64,000 bases of DNA from Gongronella butleri (lineage: Eukaryota; Mucoromycota; Mucoromycetes; Mucorales; Cunninghamellaceae): assembly GCA_025201375.1 (NCBI GenBank), contig JAIWZP010000018.1:1-64000 (forward strand), given 5' to 3'. Every line of letters begins with the position of its first letter. Within the stretch, counting starts at the first letter, position 1. Positions 21,566 through 32,725 of the stretch are shown piece by piece. Made by a program: the position numbers and the translations under genes. The notes under the pieces are model-generated. The model worked only from the letters and a program-made list of their open reading frames with translations. It was not told where the DNA came from and did not search any database.

Positions 21566-23578
21566 ATGACGCGCCCCATCCTCGGCAAAGGCGACAATGG
21601 AACGTGCGAGTCGGATCCCGATTGCACTGAGATCCTGGAAGAGGGCTCCAAGAGCATTTTGCTGGGCATCATCAAGCAATTGCGCAAGGACATGGATCTA
21701 CACCGTGTCACGCTGCCGACGTTTGTCCTAGAGCCACGCAGCATGCTGGAGCGCATCACCGACTTTATGAGCCACCCGGAACTCTTGCTAGAGTAAGAAA
21801 AAAGAAAAGCCGCGAGCAAACGAGCGGAAAAAGAAGTGTGATTCCATTGATTCCACGCGCATTGATTTATTCCTTTTTCGTCGCTTGTTGTTTCTAGCGC
21901 CAGTGTGAAACAAGAGCCTTTGGATCGGTTTATCGGCGTCGTTCAGTACTTTCTTTCCGGATGGCATATTAAACCAAAGGTAAAAAAAAAAAAAAAAAAA
22001 TCGCTAAAACGCGAGGTTCCCAGCGTGAAACACGTGAAATAAAGTGATGGAACGAAGGGGGCGGGTGATAATCATCTGCTGATCAACGCGCAAATTCTTT
22101 TTTTACACTCTCTTTTAGGGTGTCAAGAAGCCGTACAACCCCGTGTTGGGCGAGATTTTCCGGTGTCGATGGAATTATGCGAATGGCACGACTGGCTATT
22201 ACATTGCGGAGCAGACCATGCATCACCCACCCGAGTCATCGTATTATTTTGCCAATCCAGAGAGCGGCATCTACATTCAGGGGCAATTACGGCCCAAAGC
22301 CAAGTTTCTAGGCAACAGCGCTGCTACCATCATGGAAGGCCAGTCTATCATCTCGTTTGCCGACCATGCCAACGAGACTTACCACATCACGATGCCAAAC
22401 GTCTATGCCAAAGGCATCTTGTGTAAGTTTTGCCAAGAAAAAAAAAAAAGAAAGCGGCTGATCGGGCTCAAGTGCTTCTTTTTTGACACTCAATTCCCGA
22501 TCCAAGTCGGCAAGATGGTCCTTGAGCTTGGCGATAGCTGCACGGTCAAGTGCCCCGAAAGCGATTTGATTTGCGAGCTCGATTTCAAGACAAAGGTAAA
22601 ATGCTCAATGATCTTGTTTACGGCTCTGTGTTATTTTACACTCACTTTTTTTTTGGCTTTTTCCAGGGATTTTTTTCTGGCCAATACAACTCGGTGGTTG
22701 GGAAAATCAAGCAGGGTGCCACAAACAAGGTGCTTTACGAGATCATGGGACAATGGTCGCAGCAGATTTACATCAAAGAGCCCGGCAAGGTAGGCTGTCA
22801 TTGTTTTTGTTTGGAACCACGCCCAGCCCAGGATGCCCCCCCCCGCAAGAGATATACTTGCTTATCATCTGATTCATGCTTATTTTTGTCTCCATTTCTA
22901 GAATGCCGTCAAGACGCTGCTGTTTGATGCCACGACGGCCACGTCGCATCCCAAATTGGTGCAACCCGTGTCATTGCAGGAGCCAACAGAGTCGCGCAAG
23001 CTGTGGCACGCCGTCACGCAAGCCATGTGCAAGAACGACATGGACACCGCCACCGATGAAAAGACAGCCATTGAGGATGCTCAGCGCAAATACGCCAAAG
23101 AGCGCCAAGAACAGGGTGTGGAATGGGTGCCACGCTACTTTGTCAAGGACGCGCATGACCGATACCAATTCAAGGGCCATTCAAGGCAAGGCGATGCAAT
23201 TGGAGCAAAACCAAAAAGACAAAAAAAAAGCAGGGGGCCGGGGGGAGGAAGAAAGGGGCACGCGGTGCGCATGACAAAATGGCTCTGTGATCACCAGGGG
23301 CGTATTGGGCAGGGTCAATGCGAGGGACAGCTCGGCGTGGACAAACAAAATGGGCAGGGGCATGGCATGGGCAATCCTTTTTTATTTTTTTTTGTCATAC
23401 TCATGCGATTTTTTTTTCCATTTCAATTAGGATCGATGCTACGGACCCCAAAGATGCAATTGAGAAACTGGAAACCGACATCTTTCATGAACCCAGCAGC
23501 ACGTCATGCCATCCGCACAATGTTGACAGTGCAGCCAATGCTTCCACCGCGCCAGTGCCTGTCACCCCCCTTGTGTAA
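21566..23578 (+). CDS. Oxysterol-binding protein-related lipid-transfer protein (Osh/ORP)
   Basis: Transfers sterol or phosphatidylserine against PI4P at membrane contact sites. Seven exons: 21566-21792, 21898-21979, 22119-22422, 22507-22595, 22667-22789, 22902-23185 and 23431-23578, 418 residues. It is essentially the ORD alone, without PH or ankyrin domains, as in Osh4-7. Seen are GVKKPYNPVLGEIFRC, the fingerprint EQTMHHPPESSYYF (the canonical form is EQxSHHPP, so the Ser is Met here), KAKFLGNSAATIMEG, the PI4P-pocket region and EGVEWVPRYFVKD. The last intron (23186-23430) has a GC donor (AG|GCAAGG) with TTAG acceptor, the only choice restoring frame into RIDATDPKDAIEKLE. The most likely class is Osh6/7-like. 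A possible poly(A) signal AATAAA lies near 23711. Confidence 0.92.
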
Positions 23579-24276
23579 ATCTCCCTCTCTCTCCCTCTCT
23601 CTCTCTTTTTTTTTTTTTTTTGCGTGTGTTTTCAGTGTAATTGATCCATGCGTACGCGTCATGCAACCCACCTCCGCTACGCGTCTCGCGTCTATTTTTT
23701 TTTAAAACAAATAAAATATAGCAAAACTTTTTTTATCCATCCCTCCCCTCCCCCCACATTTTCAAGTTCCATGAAATTCTAACAAAAAGAAATCATGTCG
23801 TCTCACTTTTTAAAAGAAGACAACGATCATTGAGTCAATACAAAGGGAGAAAAAGGCGAAACAAAGAACCTTTGCCCTTGCACGTGCCTCCGTGCGGGCT
23901 GAAAAAAAAAGGGGGAAAGTGATCAGATCTCCTTTTTTTTTTTTTGTTGCCCTGCATTTGTTTCAATTTGTCTTGGTCGTGTCACCCCCTTTGGCGTGCG
24001 CGCCAAACTTATTAAATGCACGCATAGATTAGCTGTCAAAAGGGGACCTCCTTGCTTTCACGCCTTTATTTTTGGTTGTCGCTTTTGCCTTTTTTCGTTA
24101 AACGGCCGTTTCCCAGGCTCATTCTTTCCCTCTCTCTCTTTCTCTCTTTCTCTTTTTCTCTTTTTCTCTCTTTTTCTCTCTTTTTCTCTCTTTCTCCCTC
24201 TTTCTTTTATTCTTCTTCTTTTTTTTTCTCACTAACTAGCAATACAGCCTCTCAGCCGAAAAATAATAATCAAAAG
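23579..24276. other. Intergenic region with a long CT-rich tract
   Basis: Osh 3' flank and promoter of the ML-domain gene. A pyrimidine tract dominated by TCTCTTTTTCTC words runs 24125-24235 and ends about 40 bp before the next start codon; pyrimidine-rich core promoters are common in fungi. No gene is seen. Confidence 0.5.
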
Positions 24277-25380
24277 ATGCTCTCTCTATATCCCTTTTAT
24301 ATGGTGATTATGCTTTCTATATCGTCACCACGGTCGGCCATGGCGCGGGCCGTGAAGCGCGACATTTATCCTGATGTACCTGCTTATTTCCCACCCGAGA
24401 TGCGTGAATTCTACCCGGATCCGTACGATTTCCAGCCAGATTTGCTTGATTTTGGTCCTGAAGAAATGGCCTTCGGTCCTGATGGCGGCCCCGGGTTCAT
24501 GGCGAGCAACGACGTCGACATGGAGTCCAATTTGCTCGATCCCAATAATCCATTTGCAAATCCCGACTACCACCCTGTCGAGGAAGATCGTCGTCCGCCG
24601 CCTCATCGCTACCAACAAGGCGGCGAACGGCGCCCACAGCGCACGAGCAATTATGGGTATGGCGCGCGGCCGCTTATGCATCATTCAGCGCAGGTGCCCA
24701 ATGGACAACACCGTGCGCAGGCGCTCACACCACCCAATCGCGGCGCATCGCCAGCGGCAAACTGGCGAGGACCCGCCATTCCACCCTGGATCTCCTTTTG
24801 TAATGGCAATTCCAAGCCATTGATCTCGTAAGTGAGGAGAAACAAGAAGAAACAGAAGAAATTCTGTCGATTTCATTTGCCACGCGCCTTCCATGAAGCC
24901 CTCACTCCCTCTTTTTACACTTTTTTCTCCCCTTTTTTTTTATTCGCAGTGTGGAACACGTTGCCGTCAAACCAGAGACGCTAAAAGCTGGCCAGCGAGT
25001 GAGCGTGTATGCACAAGGAGAGATTCGCCGCGCACTGCAAACCGGCAGTTACGTGACCATCAGCGCGAAAAAGGGCATTTTCACCGTGTTCAACAAGACG
25101 ATTGATTTATGCCATTTGCTCGCCAAAGTCAAAAGCACGTGCCCCGTTCGTTCTGGCCCTTTTGTCTTTGACAAAGCATTCAATATTCCAAGTTTTATCC
25201 CCAGCGTAAAAAAAAAAAAAAAAAAAAACACCCTTTTTCATGCAATTCGTTTGTTTTAGTGACTCATTGCTATTCATTTTTTTTTTATGGATACAGGGAC
25301 ACTATGACCTGACCGCGCATGTGTACACAGCCAGCCACGAGGAAGCAACTTGCTTGAAAATCAAGCTGACACTCACATAA
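24277..25380 (+). CDS. Secreted ML-domain (NPC2/PG-PI-TP-like) lipid-binding protein with Pro-rich spacer
   Basis: Exons 24277-24827, 24950-25205 and 25297-25380 give 296 residues. A hydrophobic N-terminus (MLSLYPFYMVIMLSISS) is a probable signal peptide. Residues of about 30-175 are rich in Pro, Asp and Tyr (repeated PEMREFYPDPYDFQPD-like text) and probably disordered. The last ~120 residues form an ML domain: ISFCNGNSKPLIS, VEHVAVKPETLKAGQRVSVY, TISAKKGIFTVF, DLCHLLAKVKSTCPVRSGPF and a terminal YDLTAHVYTASHEEATCLKI with the usual paired cysteines. ML proteins bind single lipids (sterol, PG or PI) in vacuole lumen or outside the cell. The long spacer before the ML domain is unusual for fungal PG/PI-TP proteins. 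The ligand is unknown. Confidence 0.8.
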
Positions 25381-25734
25381 TTCCCCTTTTCTTGCCCCAT
25401 ACACCTTTTTGTAGTCATAATACGATGTGATTAAATAACTCTTTTTCTACTTTTGACACGCGTCAAATTGGGTGGGAAGATGCGGGTAACTTTCGCGAGC
25501 GCGCACGATCGGAAGATCGTAGAGAACCAGAAACTCATAAAATTGAATGAAAGGTGCGGCCTGGCGGCATTTGCCTTTTTGGGCCTCATCTGACGTCGTT
25601 GGTCCCAAATCAGGAGATCGGCGCTTCCCCGTTTCATGCAGAAAAGAGGAATAAAAAGCGTCTTTGCCGCTGTAAAGCGCCTTTTTTGTTTGTTCTTCTC
25701 AGTTTCTCATTTTTTTTCACTCTACATACAAGCA
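25381..25734. other. Spacer and promoter of the first aldo-keto reductase
   Basis: 354 bp with no gene. It holds a short 3' flank of the ML gene and a pyrimidine-rich stretch just before the AKR start. Confidence 0.45.
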
Positions 25735-27456
25735 ATGGAATACGTACAACTCGGCCAAAACACAGGACTCAAGGTAAATTGCAAGGCCAAGCTGACGTGG
25801 CGCTAGGCACCGGGCCCAGAAACTCATTGGCAGACATCTTTTTTCGCCTTTTTTTTTTGTGCTATCAAAGGTTTCGCGTATCTCGTTAGGCGCCATGACG
25901 TTTGGTAAGTCAAACAGACACCAATTGCCTGTACAGCTCACCCAATTCATTTGATACGCGTCATTCAGGCACGGCCAAATGGTCCGAGTGGGTGCTCGAA
26001 GAGGAGGAGTCGCTGGAATTGATCAAGGAGGCCTGGGATGCCGGCATCAACTTTTGGGTAAGGCCAAGCGCCATCGTTCGCGTGACACAAGTGTCACGAA
26101 CAAACACTCATTGCTTTTGTTTTGTCTGTTAGGACACGGCGTATGTAAAATGGACCGATCAGCCGCCATTTGTCTTGAATTGCAGCAGGATTTGACACTG
26201 ATACGTCCCTTTTTTCTTGTTTTACAGCAATTGTTACTCGTCGGGCAAGAGTGAGGAGGTCATTGGCAAGGCCATCAAGAAATTCAATATTCCACGCGGG
26301 CGACTTGTGGTGGCAACCAAGGTAAAATCGTTGCAAAATGGCATATGTGACGCGTCTTTTTCAACGTTTTTGTACTTTTTCTAGGTGTTTTTCCCCGTGT
26401 TTGAGGAGGACCCGTCGCTCAATTTCTTTGAGATGGACAGCAAGACTGACCCGCGCTTGATCAACAATGGAGGGCTTTCAAGAAAGCATATTTTTGACAG
26501 CGTGCACGCATCTCTGCGTCGTTTGCAATTGGATTACATCGATATCCTGTACATCCATCGCTTTGACCCTGTAAGAAGTCCATTGGATCGTGTGCGACCG
26601 TGTCGCATGGAACGGTTCTATCGTTTCTGATCGTTTCTCACAATAGGATACACCCATGGAAGAGACCATGGAGGCTCTGCATGATCTCGTGAAGCAGGGC
26701 AAGGTGCGCTACCTTGGTGCAAGCGCGATGCATGCGTGGAAGTTTGTCCGTTTGAATGCAATCGCCGAAAAGAACGGATGGACCCAATTTGTCGTCATGC
26801 AGGTATGGAAAAAAAGGCGCGACATGCATGCTTTTTTTTTTTGGCCCATCGAGCGCGTGTTCATTCTTTATTTTTTTTCGCCCAAACAGGACAGCTACAG
26901 TCTGCTTTACCGCGAAGAAGAGCGAGAAATGATCCCCTATCTCCAACACGCTGGAATTGCGCAGGTGCCCTATGTAAGTTGCGGCTCAATACGTGCTTTT
27001 TTCCGTGTTTTATCTTATTTTCTTCATCCATTGTAGAGTCCGATCCAGCGCGGTGTGCTTGCGCGGCCGGTGACTCAATCGAGCGTGCGTGCAACGAGCG
27101 ATTTTGGCGTCAAACGCCGGTACCCGGATGGAAAAATGAGCGAGACTGACATGGAGATTGTCCATCGTGTCGAGGAGGTGGCCAAGAAGCGCGGGGTCGC
27201 CATGGCTCAGGTGAGTGCAGCATAAAAAGTCGGGGGATCTAGGCGTGGAGAGCTCACTTTCTTGATTTTGTTTTTGCGTGTCCAGATCGCATTGGCGTGG
27301 GTCTTGTCAAAGTCACACGTCTCGTCGGCAATTGTCGGCATGAACAAGTCGGCGCGCATCAAGGAGGCCATCGACGCGCTACAGATCAAGCTGACCGACG
27401 AGGAAATCAAGTATCTTGAAGAGCCCTACGTGCCGCGCGCCATCTATGGCTATTAA
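25735..27456 (+). CDS. Aldo-keto reductase, tandem copy 1
   Basis: NADPH-dependent carbonyl reductase of the (beta/alpha)8 AKR superfamily, nearest the YajO/voltage-channel-beta type. Ten exons: 25735-25773, 25871-25904, 25969-26057, 26133-26140, 26228-26321, 26385-26570, 26647-26802, 26890-26973, 27037-27210 and 27286-27456, 344 residues. Catalytic tetrad candidates are Asp in [20 protein letters not shown], Tyr in NCYS, Lys in LVVATKVF, and His in YIHRFDP. The cofactor-binding end reads [17 protein letters not shown]. The fourth exon is 8 nt long (GACACGGC), encoding the active-site Asp. First of three head-to-tail paralogues; substrate unknown. It is followed by 815 bp of spacer. Confidence 0.93.
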
Positions 27457-28271
27457 AATATCATGTCTCCGGATCTACAGTAGCAATAAAAAGCCGCCCT
27501 TGTTTTTCTTCGTTCTATCATATTTTTTTTCGGGTCTTGAGCGCCAAAATGAGGATGGGCTTGAATATGCCGCAGTCAAGGGTCGAATTAGCTTTTTTAA
27601 AAACGCGCTTTCGCGCTCTCTCGGCGGACCAATGTGTAACAGTGAGATAAAGTGGAACCCCAAGGCCCTCAATGACCATGGCGGATGGAATGACGCTCGG
27701 TGAAATACCGTGGAGCCGAAAGTCGACGCAATTTTGCTTTTTGTATGCGAAATTTTGTTGGATTACAGCCATTAGTAAGTAAAAGTGCAAGTGCAAGATT
27801 CAGCCATCGCCACCACTATCTCACGGATCCATGGTAAAAAAGATCGCGGTGTCAAGGAACGCGTCATGACTTACCAAAACGGGCAAAAAGAAAGGGTTTC
27901 CCAAAAAATAGCCAACAAAAGGGAGGGGGATCCTTTTTCCTGGGCGCTAATTGCGTGTGGAAAAAGTCTCAACATGCCTCACACTCACACTCACACTCAC
28001 GGTCGGCACTAAAGGATAGATTTCAGGGGGGAAGACGAGACTGTTTTCCATGATTTTCGGCTAAAGTGGGACCGTGTGGCACAGCGATTGGCCATTTTAG
28101 GCATTGGCTGACGCAGGCGTGCCCTTTTCGGGCCGTGCCATTCATGCAGCCTCCGAATGGATTTGATCCAGGAGCAACAAAAAAAAAAAATTATAAAAAA
28201 TTGTCGTTTACACGCGCCCTCTTTCTATTTTTCTCTGTTTGTTTTTTTCTTTTACTTCAACAATCATCAAC
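27457..28271. other. Spacer between AKR copies 1 and 2
   Basis: No gene is seen. It contains a short (CACACT)n microsatellite at about 27980-28001 and, next to the AKR2 start, the CT-rich promoter type seen before the other copies. Confidence 0.5.
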
Positions 28272-29917
28272 ATGGAATACGTTCGTCTTGGCAAGACTGG
28301 CATGAAAGTAAGCTTGGACGTACTCGATGACGCGCTGGGACGTGAGCTCATTCTTTTTTTTTTCTTTTTTTTCGCTTTTTCTTTTCTTTTTCTTTTTTTT
28401 TTTTTTTTTTGCGTCATGTAGGTGAGCCGAATCTCTTTAGGCGGGATGTCGTACGGTAAGTCGGTGTGTGAGGCTGATGTTTGGGTGAAGTAATATGTTT
28501 CAGCTCACCCTGTGCAACATACTAGGCTCCAGCAAGTGGTTTGACTGGGTTTTGGATGAGGATGAGTCGCTTGGCTTGATCAAGGAAGCGTGGGACGCCG
28601 GCATCAACTTTTGGGTAAGCAGAAAATGGCAATGGATAGATCAGCAATGATAATTAAGACTAACATGCTATTTTTTCTCCATTTTTTTTAGGACACTGCG
28701 TAAGAGTCTAATGTCGCGCTAAATAGCAAGATTGATACGCTGTTGACGCGTCTTTTCGTTTTTAGCAATGGCTACAGCAATGGCAAGAGCGAGGAGGTCA
28801 TTGGCAAGGCCATCAAAAAGTTCAACATTCCGCGCGACCGTCTTGTCTTGGCGACAAAGGTAAAAAAAAATTGCAAAAGTGGAACAAAACGCGCTTCATG
28901 CTAACATTGTTCTTGCATTTGCACCAGGTGTTTATGCCAGTGTTCGACGATGTTAGTCTTTCCCCCTTTGGGGGTGCCTTCAAGCCAAACGACATCCGCC
29001 TGGTGAACAATGGAGGACTTTCAAGAAAGTATATCTTTGACTCAGTCCACGGGAGCTTGGAACGGCTGCAATTGGACTACATCGATTTGCTGTACATCCA
29101 CCGCTTCGATCCTGTAAGTTTTTGCCTGCCATTGCGTCCAAAGATGTGTGATCGGACAACAAAAAAAGGACAAAAACTCTGTTGACGCGTCTTTTTTTTT
29201 TTCCAGAACACGCCCATGGAGGAGACCATGGAAGCCCTGCACGACTTGGTGAAGCAAGGCAAGGTGCGCTATCTGGGAGCCAGCAGCATGTACGCGTGGC
29301 AATTCGTGCGCATGAACGCGATTGCCGAAAAGAATGGCTGGACGCAATTTGTCGCTATGCAGGATCTGTACAACTTGTTGTACCGCGAAGAAGGTAAGAC
29401 GCAGAGCAAAAACAGAAAAAAAAAGTGTCTCATCTTTCTTTTTAGAACGTGAAATGATTCCATACCTTCAACACGCAGGCATTGCGCAGGTGCCCTGGGT
29501 AAGTTTTATGGCATGCGACGCGCCTTTTTTTTGTGATGGTGCGATCTGACGCGTCTTTCTTTTTATCATGAACAGAGCCCTATCAGTCGCGGTCAATTGG
29601 CACGTCCTATCAATGAGGAGACAACTCGGTCCAAGGGCGATTTTGGATTCAAGCGGCTGCAGCCCAATGGCTTGCAAGAGGCTGACGTGGCGATTATTAG
29701 CCGCACGGAAGAGGTTGCCAAGAAAAAGGGCGTTTCCATGGCGCAAATCGCGGTGGCGTGGGTCTTGAGCAAGCCTTACGTGTCTTCTGCTATTGTCGGA
29801 CTCAACAAATCGGTGCGCATCAAGGAAGCCGTTGATGCCTTGCAAGTCAAGCTGACCGACGAGGAAATCAAGTATCTGGAAGAGCCGTATAAGGTGCGCA
29901 ATGTCCACACCATGTAA
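28272..29917 (+). CDS. Aldo-keto reductase, tandem copy 2
   Basis: Close paralogue of copy 1. Nine exons: 28272-28307, 28422-28455, 28526-28614, 28692-28699, 28766-28859, 28928-29113, 29207-29393, 29446-29498 and 29576-29917, 342 residues. The tetrad context is conserved: [35 protein letters not shown]. The same 8-nt exon (GACACTGC) as in copy 1 encodes the catalytic Asp. Intron changes relative to copy 1: the intron after ..AMQ is lost, a new one splits REE|REMIPY, and the last intron is gone. Several of its introns carry GACGCGTC before the T-rich tract. Predicted cytosolic NADPH-dependent reductase of unknown substrate. AATAAA near 29927. Confidence 0.93.
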
Positions 29918-30154
29918 AAAAATTGACGAATAAACAAAAAATCGTTCCTTTCTTTCTAAATTGAACCTGAATTGACGCGCCTTTGGCCGGTCCATGCAAG
30001 CTAAATCGTGAGAACAAACACATCCACAGGACACTCGTCCACGTGATGTTTCATCAATGCTGCGGCACGGCGCATTTAAAAATAAAAAGCAACTTGCTAA
30101 TGCCCCGATTTCCCTTCCTTTTTGTTTCTGTTTTTCCTTTTTGACAAAGCAATC

Positions 30155-31525
30155 ATGGAGTACACGCGACTTGGCAAGTCAGGGCTCATGTAGGTGTTTC
30201 TGGAAAAAAAATAGGAAGTGGCATGAAATGTCGACAAAGGTGTGGAAAAACACACGATTTGTTGTTTTTTAGGGTGTCGCGGATCGCGCTTGGTGGTGCG
30301 AGCTTTGGTGACAAGCGGTGGATGCCTGCGGCGTTGGAAGGTGCGGATGCGGTGGCATTGATGGCCAAGGCCTGGGACAAAGGCATCCGATTGTATGACA
30401 CGGCGGGGACGTACTCGAATGGCACAAGCGAGAGGCTCCTAGGCACATTTATCCGCGAGCACGGCATCCCGCGTGCCCAGATTGTCGTCGGGACCAAGAT
30501 CAACGCGCCCGTCTTTGACGACATGCACTTGAACGTGTTCAATGCCGATCTTTCCGATCCAGCGCTCGTCAATCGCATGGGTTTGTCGCGCAAGGCCATC
30601 ATGGACGGCGTGCAAGCGAGCCTCGATCGCCTGGGCTTAACCTACATTGACCTGCTTACTATTCATCGATTTGACCCTGTAAATTTACTCCCCCCCAAAA
30701 AAAACCAAAAAAGAACATGTCAGATTGTGCAAAAGACGCTGATTTGCCACGTCTTTTTTTTCTAGAACACACCAATCGAGGAGACAATGGAGGCTCTGCA
30801 CGACTTGGTGAAGCAAGGCAAGGTGCGCTACCTGGGTGCCAGCAGCATGTACACGTGGCAATTCGTGCGCATGAATGCCGTCGCCGAAAAGAATGGTTGG
30901 ACGCCGTTTATCGCCATGCAGGTACAAAAAAAAAAGAGAACGAAATAGGGAAATTATTGCTCACGCATGGCCTTTCACGGCTCTTTTTTTTAACTATTAT
31001 TCGTCTTTTTTAGAATTATTACAATGTGGTTTACCGTGAAGAAGAGCGTGAGATGATCCCATACCTGCAGGACCAAGGAATTGGGCAAACCGTGTATTCG
31101 CCATTGGCGGGCGGCGTGCTTGCGGCGCAGCACCCTGAGAAATTGACAGGTGATGATTTTTCCGTGAAGTTCCTGTTTAAAGGCTTGATCTCGGAGAACG
31201 ACAAAGAGATCATGCGGCGCGTGGCGACACTCGCAATGCAAAAAGGCATCACACGTGCTCAGGTAAACTCGGCATCGGCGCGTGTGTCCCATGCTGACGC
31301 GCCACGGCTCATTTTTTTTATTTTTTTATTTTTTTATTTTTTTTATGATGCCAGGTCGCACTTGCGTGGCTCCTAAGCAAAGAGCCGGCCAATGTGCCCA
31401 TTGTTGGCGCGTACGATGAAACCCAGTTGCAAGAGGCCGTGGATGCGGTGCAAATCAAGCTGGCGCGCGACGAGATCGAGTATTTGGAAAGCGCATATCA
31501 GCCGCACCGTGTAATCTTCATGTAG
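30155..31525 (+). CDS. Aldo-keto reductase, tandem copy 3 (more diverged)
   Basis: Five exons: 30155-30189, 30273-30678, 30766-30921, 31014-31262 and 31355-31525, 338 residues. Catalytic context: [38 protein letters not shown]. Here the region that is split by four introns in copies 1 and 2 is a single 406-nt exon, so either this copy lost introns or it keeps an older structure. The middle segment ([20 protein letters not shown] onward) is nearly identical to copy 2, whereas the flanks differ more ([20 protein letters not shown] near the end), suggesting gene conversion in the centre or selective constraint. Role as for copies 1 and 2; substrate unknown. Confidence 0.92.
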
Positions 31526-31891
31526 TCGATGCATTCAAGGACGTGGGAAGCTGAAATAAATGCAAAACGATTGTCATGGCATGGATCTCCCTGTATCTTG
31601 CTCCAATGCTTTTCTTTTTTTATTTTCTCTTTTTTTTCACTTTTTATTGGTTTCCAGCCCTCCAATGACCACCGCCAGACATTGTTCCAAGACGTGCCTG
31701 AAATTCTTTTGCTTTAATTTTTGTGTAGCGCGACGCCATTAGCAAGTTGAGTCGGAGCGTGGCTAAATTTAGAAAGTTTGCCTGGCCAGCTTTGTATTTA
31801 TAGCCATTTGGAACGTCAATTGTCATTTTTTTTCTTTCTTTCCACTACTCCATTCCTTTACTTATACTGTAATATATCCTTGTCAATTAAA
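31526..31891. other. Spacer between AKR3 and the small secreted protein gene
   Basis: 366 bp with no gene. It is T-rich, with a pyrimidine tract (31825-31850) before the next ATG. Confidence 0.45.
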
Positions 31892-32324
31892 ATGCGTGTG
31901 TTCTCTATTTTGATGGTGATGGTGATGACGATTGTGGCCATGGCTGCTGCAATTGAGGTAAATGAATCAAAAGTGCCACAATGGCGCCTGTTTTGCATGA
32001 ATTCGTCTCACTGACACGCCGCTTTGCCCTTTTTAATAGTATGATCACAGTGTCTTGTCGCGATGGCGATCACTTGACAAGCTCGCCCACAACAAAAAGT
32101 CGCATGTCAAGTCCATTGAGTTGCATTGGGTCATGTTCTCGCGCGCACTTGTGCACCAATACCCCAAGATTAAGCCGCAGGTCGACGCTCTCAAGCCCAT
32201 TGTGCACGAGTACAAGGCCGTTGACGATTGGTCCAGCTTTGCCGACAAATTGCAGGTGCAATTGGCCTTGCCGCGCGCATCTTCCAAGTCATCCTCAGGC
32301 CATAATAACCAAGCGACATGGTAA
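31892..32324 (+). CDS. Small predicted secreted protein, unknown family
   Basis: Exons 31892-31957 and 32040-32324 give 116 residues. The first exon is a clean signal peptide (MRVFSILMVMVMTIVAMAAA). The mature part (about 95 residues, YDHSVLSRWRSLDKLAHNKK onward) is basic, predicted helical, has no Cys and ends in a Ser/His/Asn-rich tail. The exon junction falls directly after the signal peptide, and the intron (82 bp) has GTAAAT donor, a CTGAC branch site and AATAG acceptor, so I believe it is a real gene. I do not recognise the family. The neighbouring downstream gene also encodes a secreted protein. Confidence 0.6.
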
Positions 32325-32725
32325 ACGACGCCTAGTCGCCCGCCCCGTGCACTTTTCCCTTCCTTTCTACCTTGCCTCCTCTCAATTGAGTCGTATACCA
32401 AGCGTTTCCAAGCCCAATTGATGCCCTTTTTTACCACTTTTATTTGTTTCCATGATGTTTCTGTCTTTATTTTTTCTGTGTTTGCCCCGTCCAATCTGCC
32501 AGAGCGTAAAATTAAAGTTTCGTGTCACCAATCATACACTGCCCCTGTTAAAATGTGGAGATTCAGGTCCAGCCAGCGTCGATTCTTTTTCTTGCGCCTT
32601 CTTTTTCCTCCTTTTTTTCATATATACCCCTCAGCCTCAGTGACCTTTTGAAGTGCTTCTCTTTCTTGCTTTTTTTTCCTTGAAAGAGTCGGTTCTCTAC
32701 GTGATATTCGTGTATTTTTACTTTT
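32325..32725. other. Spacer and promoter of the amidohydrolase-like gene
   Basis: 401 bp with no gene; T-rich. A TATA-like word TATATA lies near 32621. Confidence 0.45.

Noticed and set aside
24120..24240. Ser/Phe/Leu-rich N-terminal extension of the ML-domain protein
   Set aside because: It is the translation of a CT-rich promoter tract; the ATG at 24277 starts a normal signal peptide.
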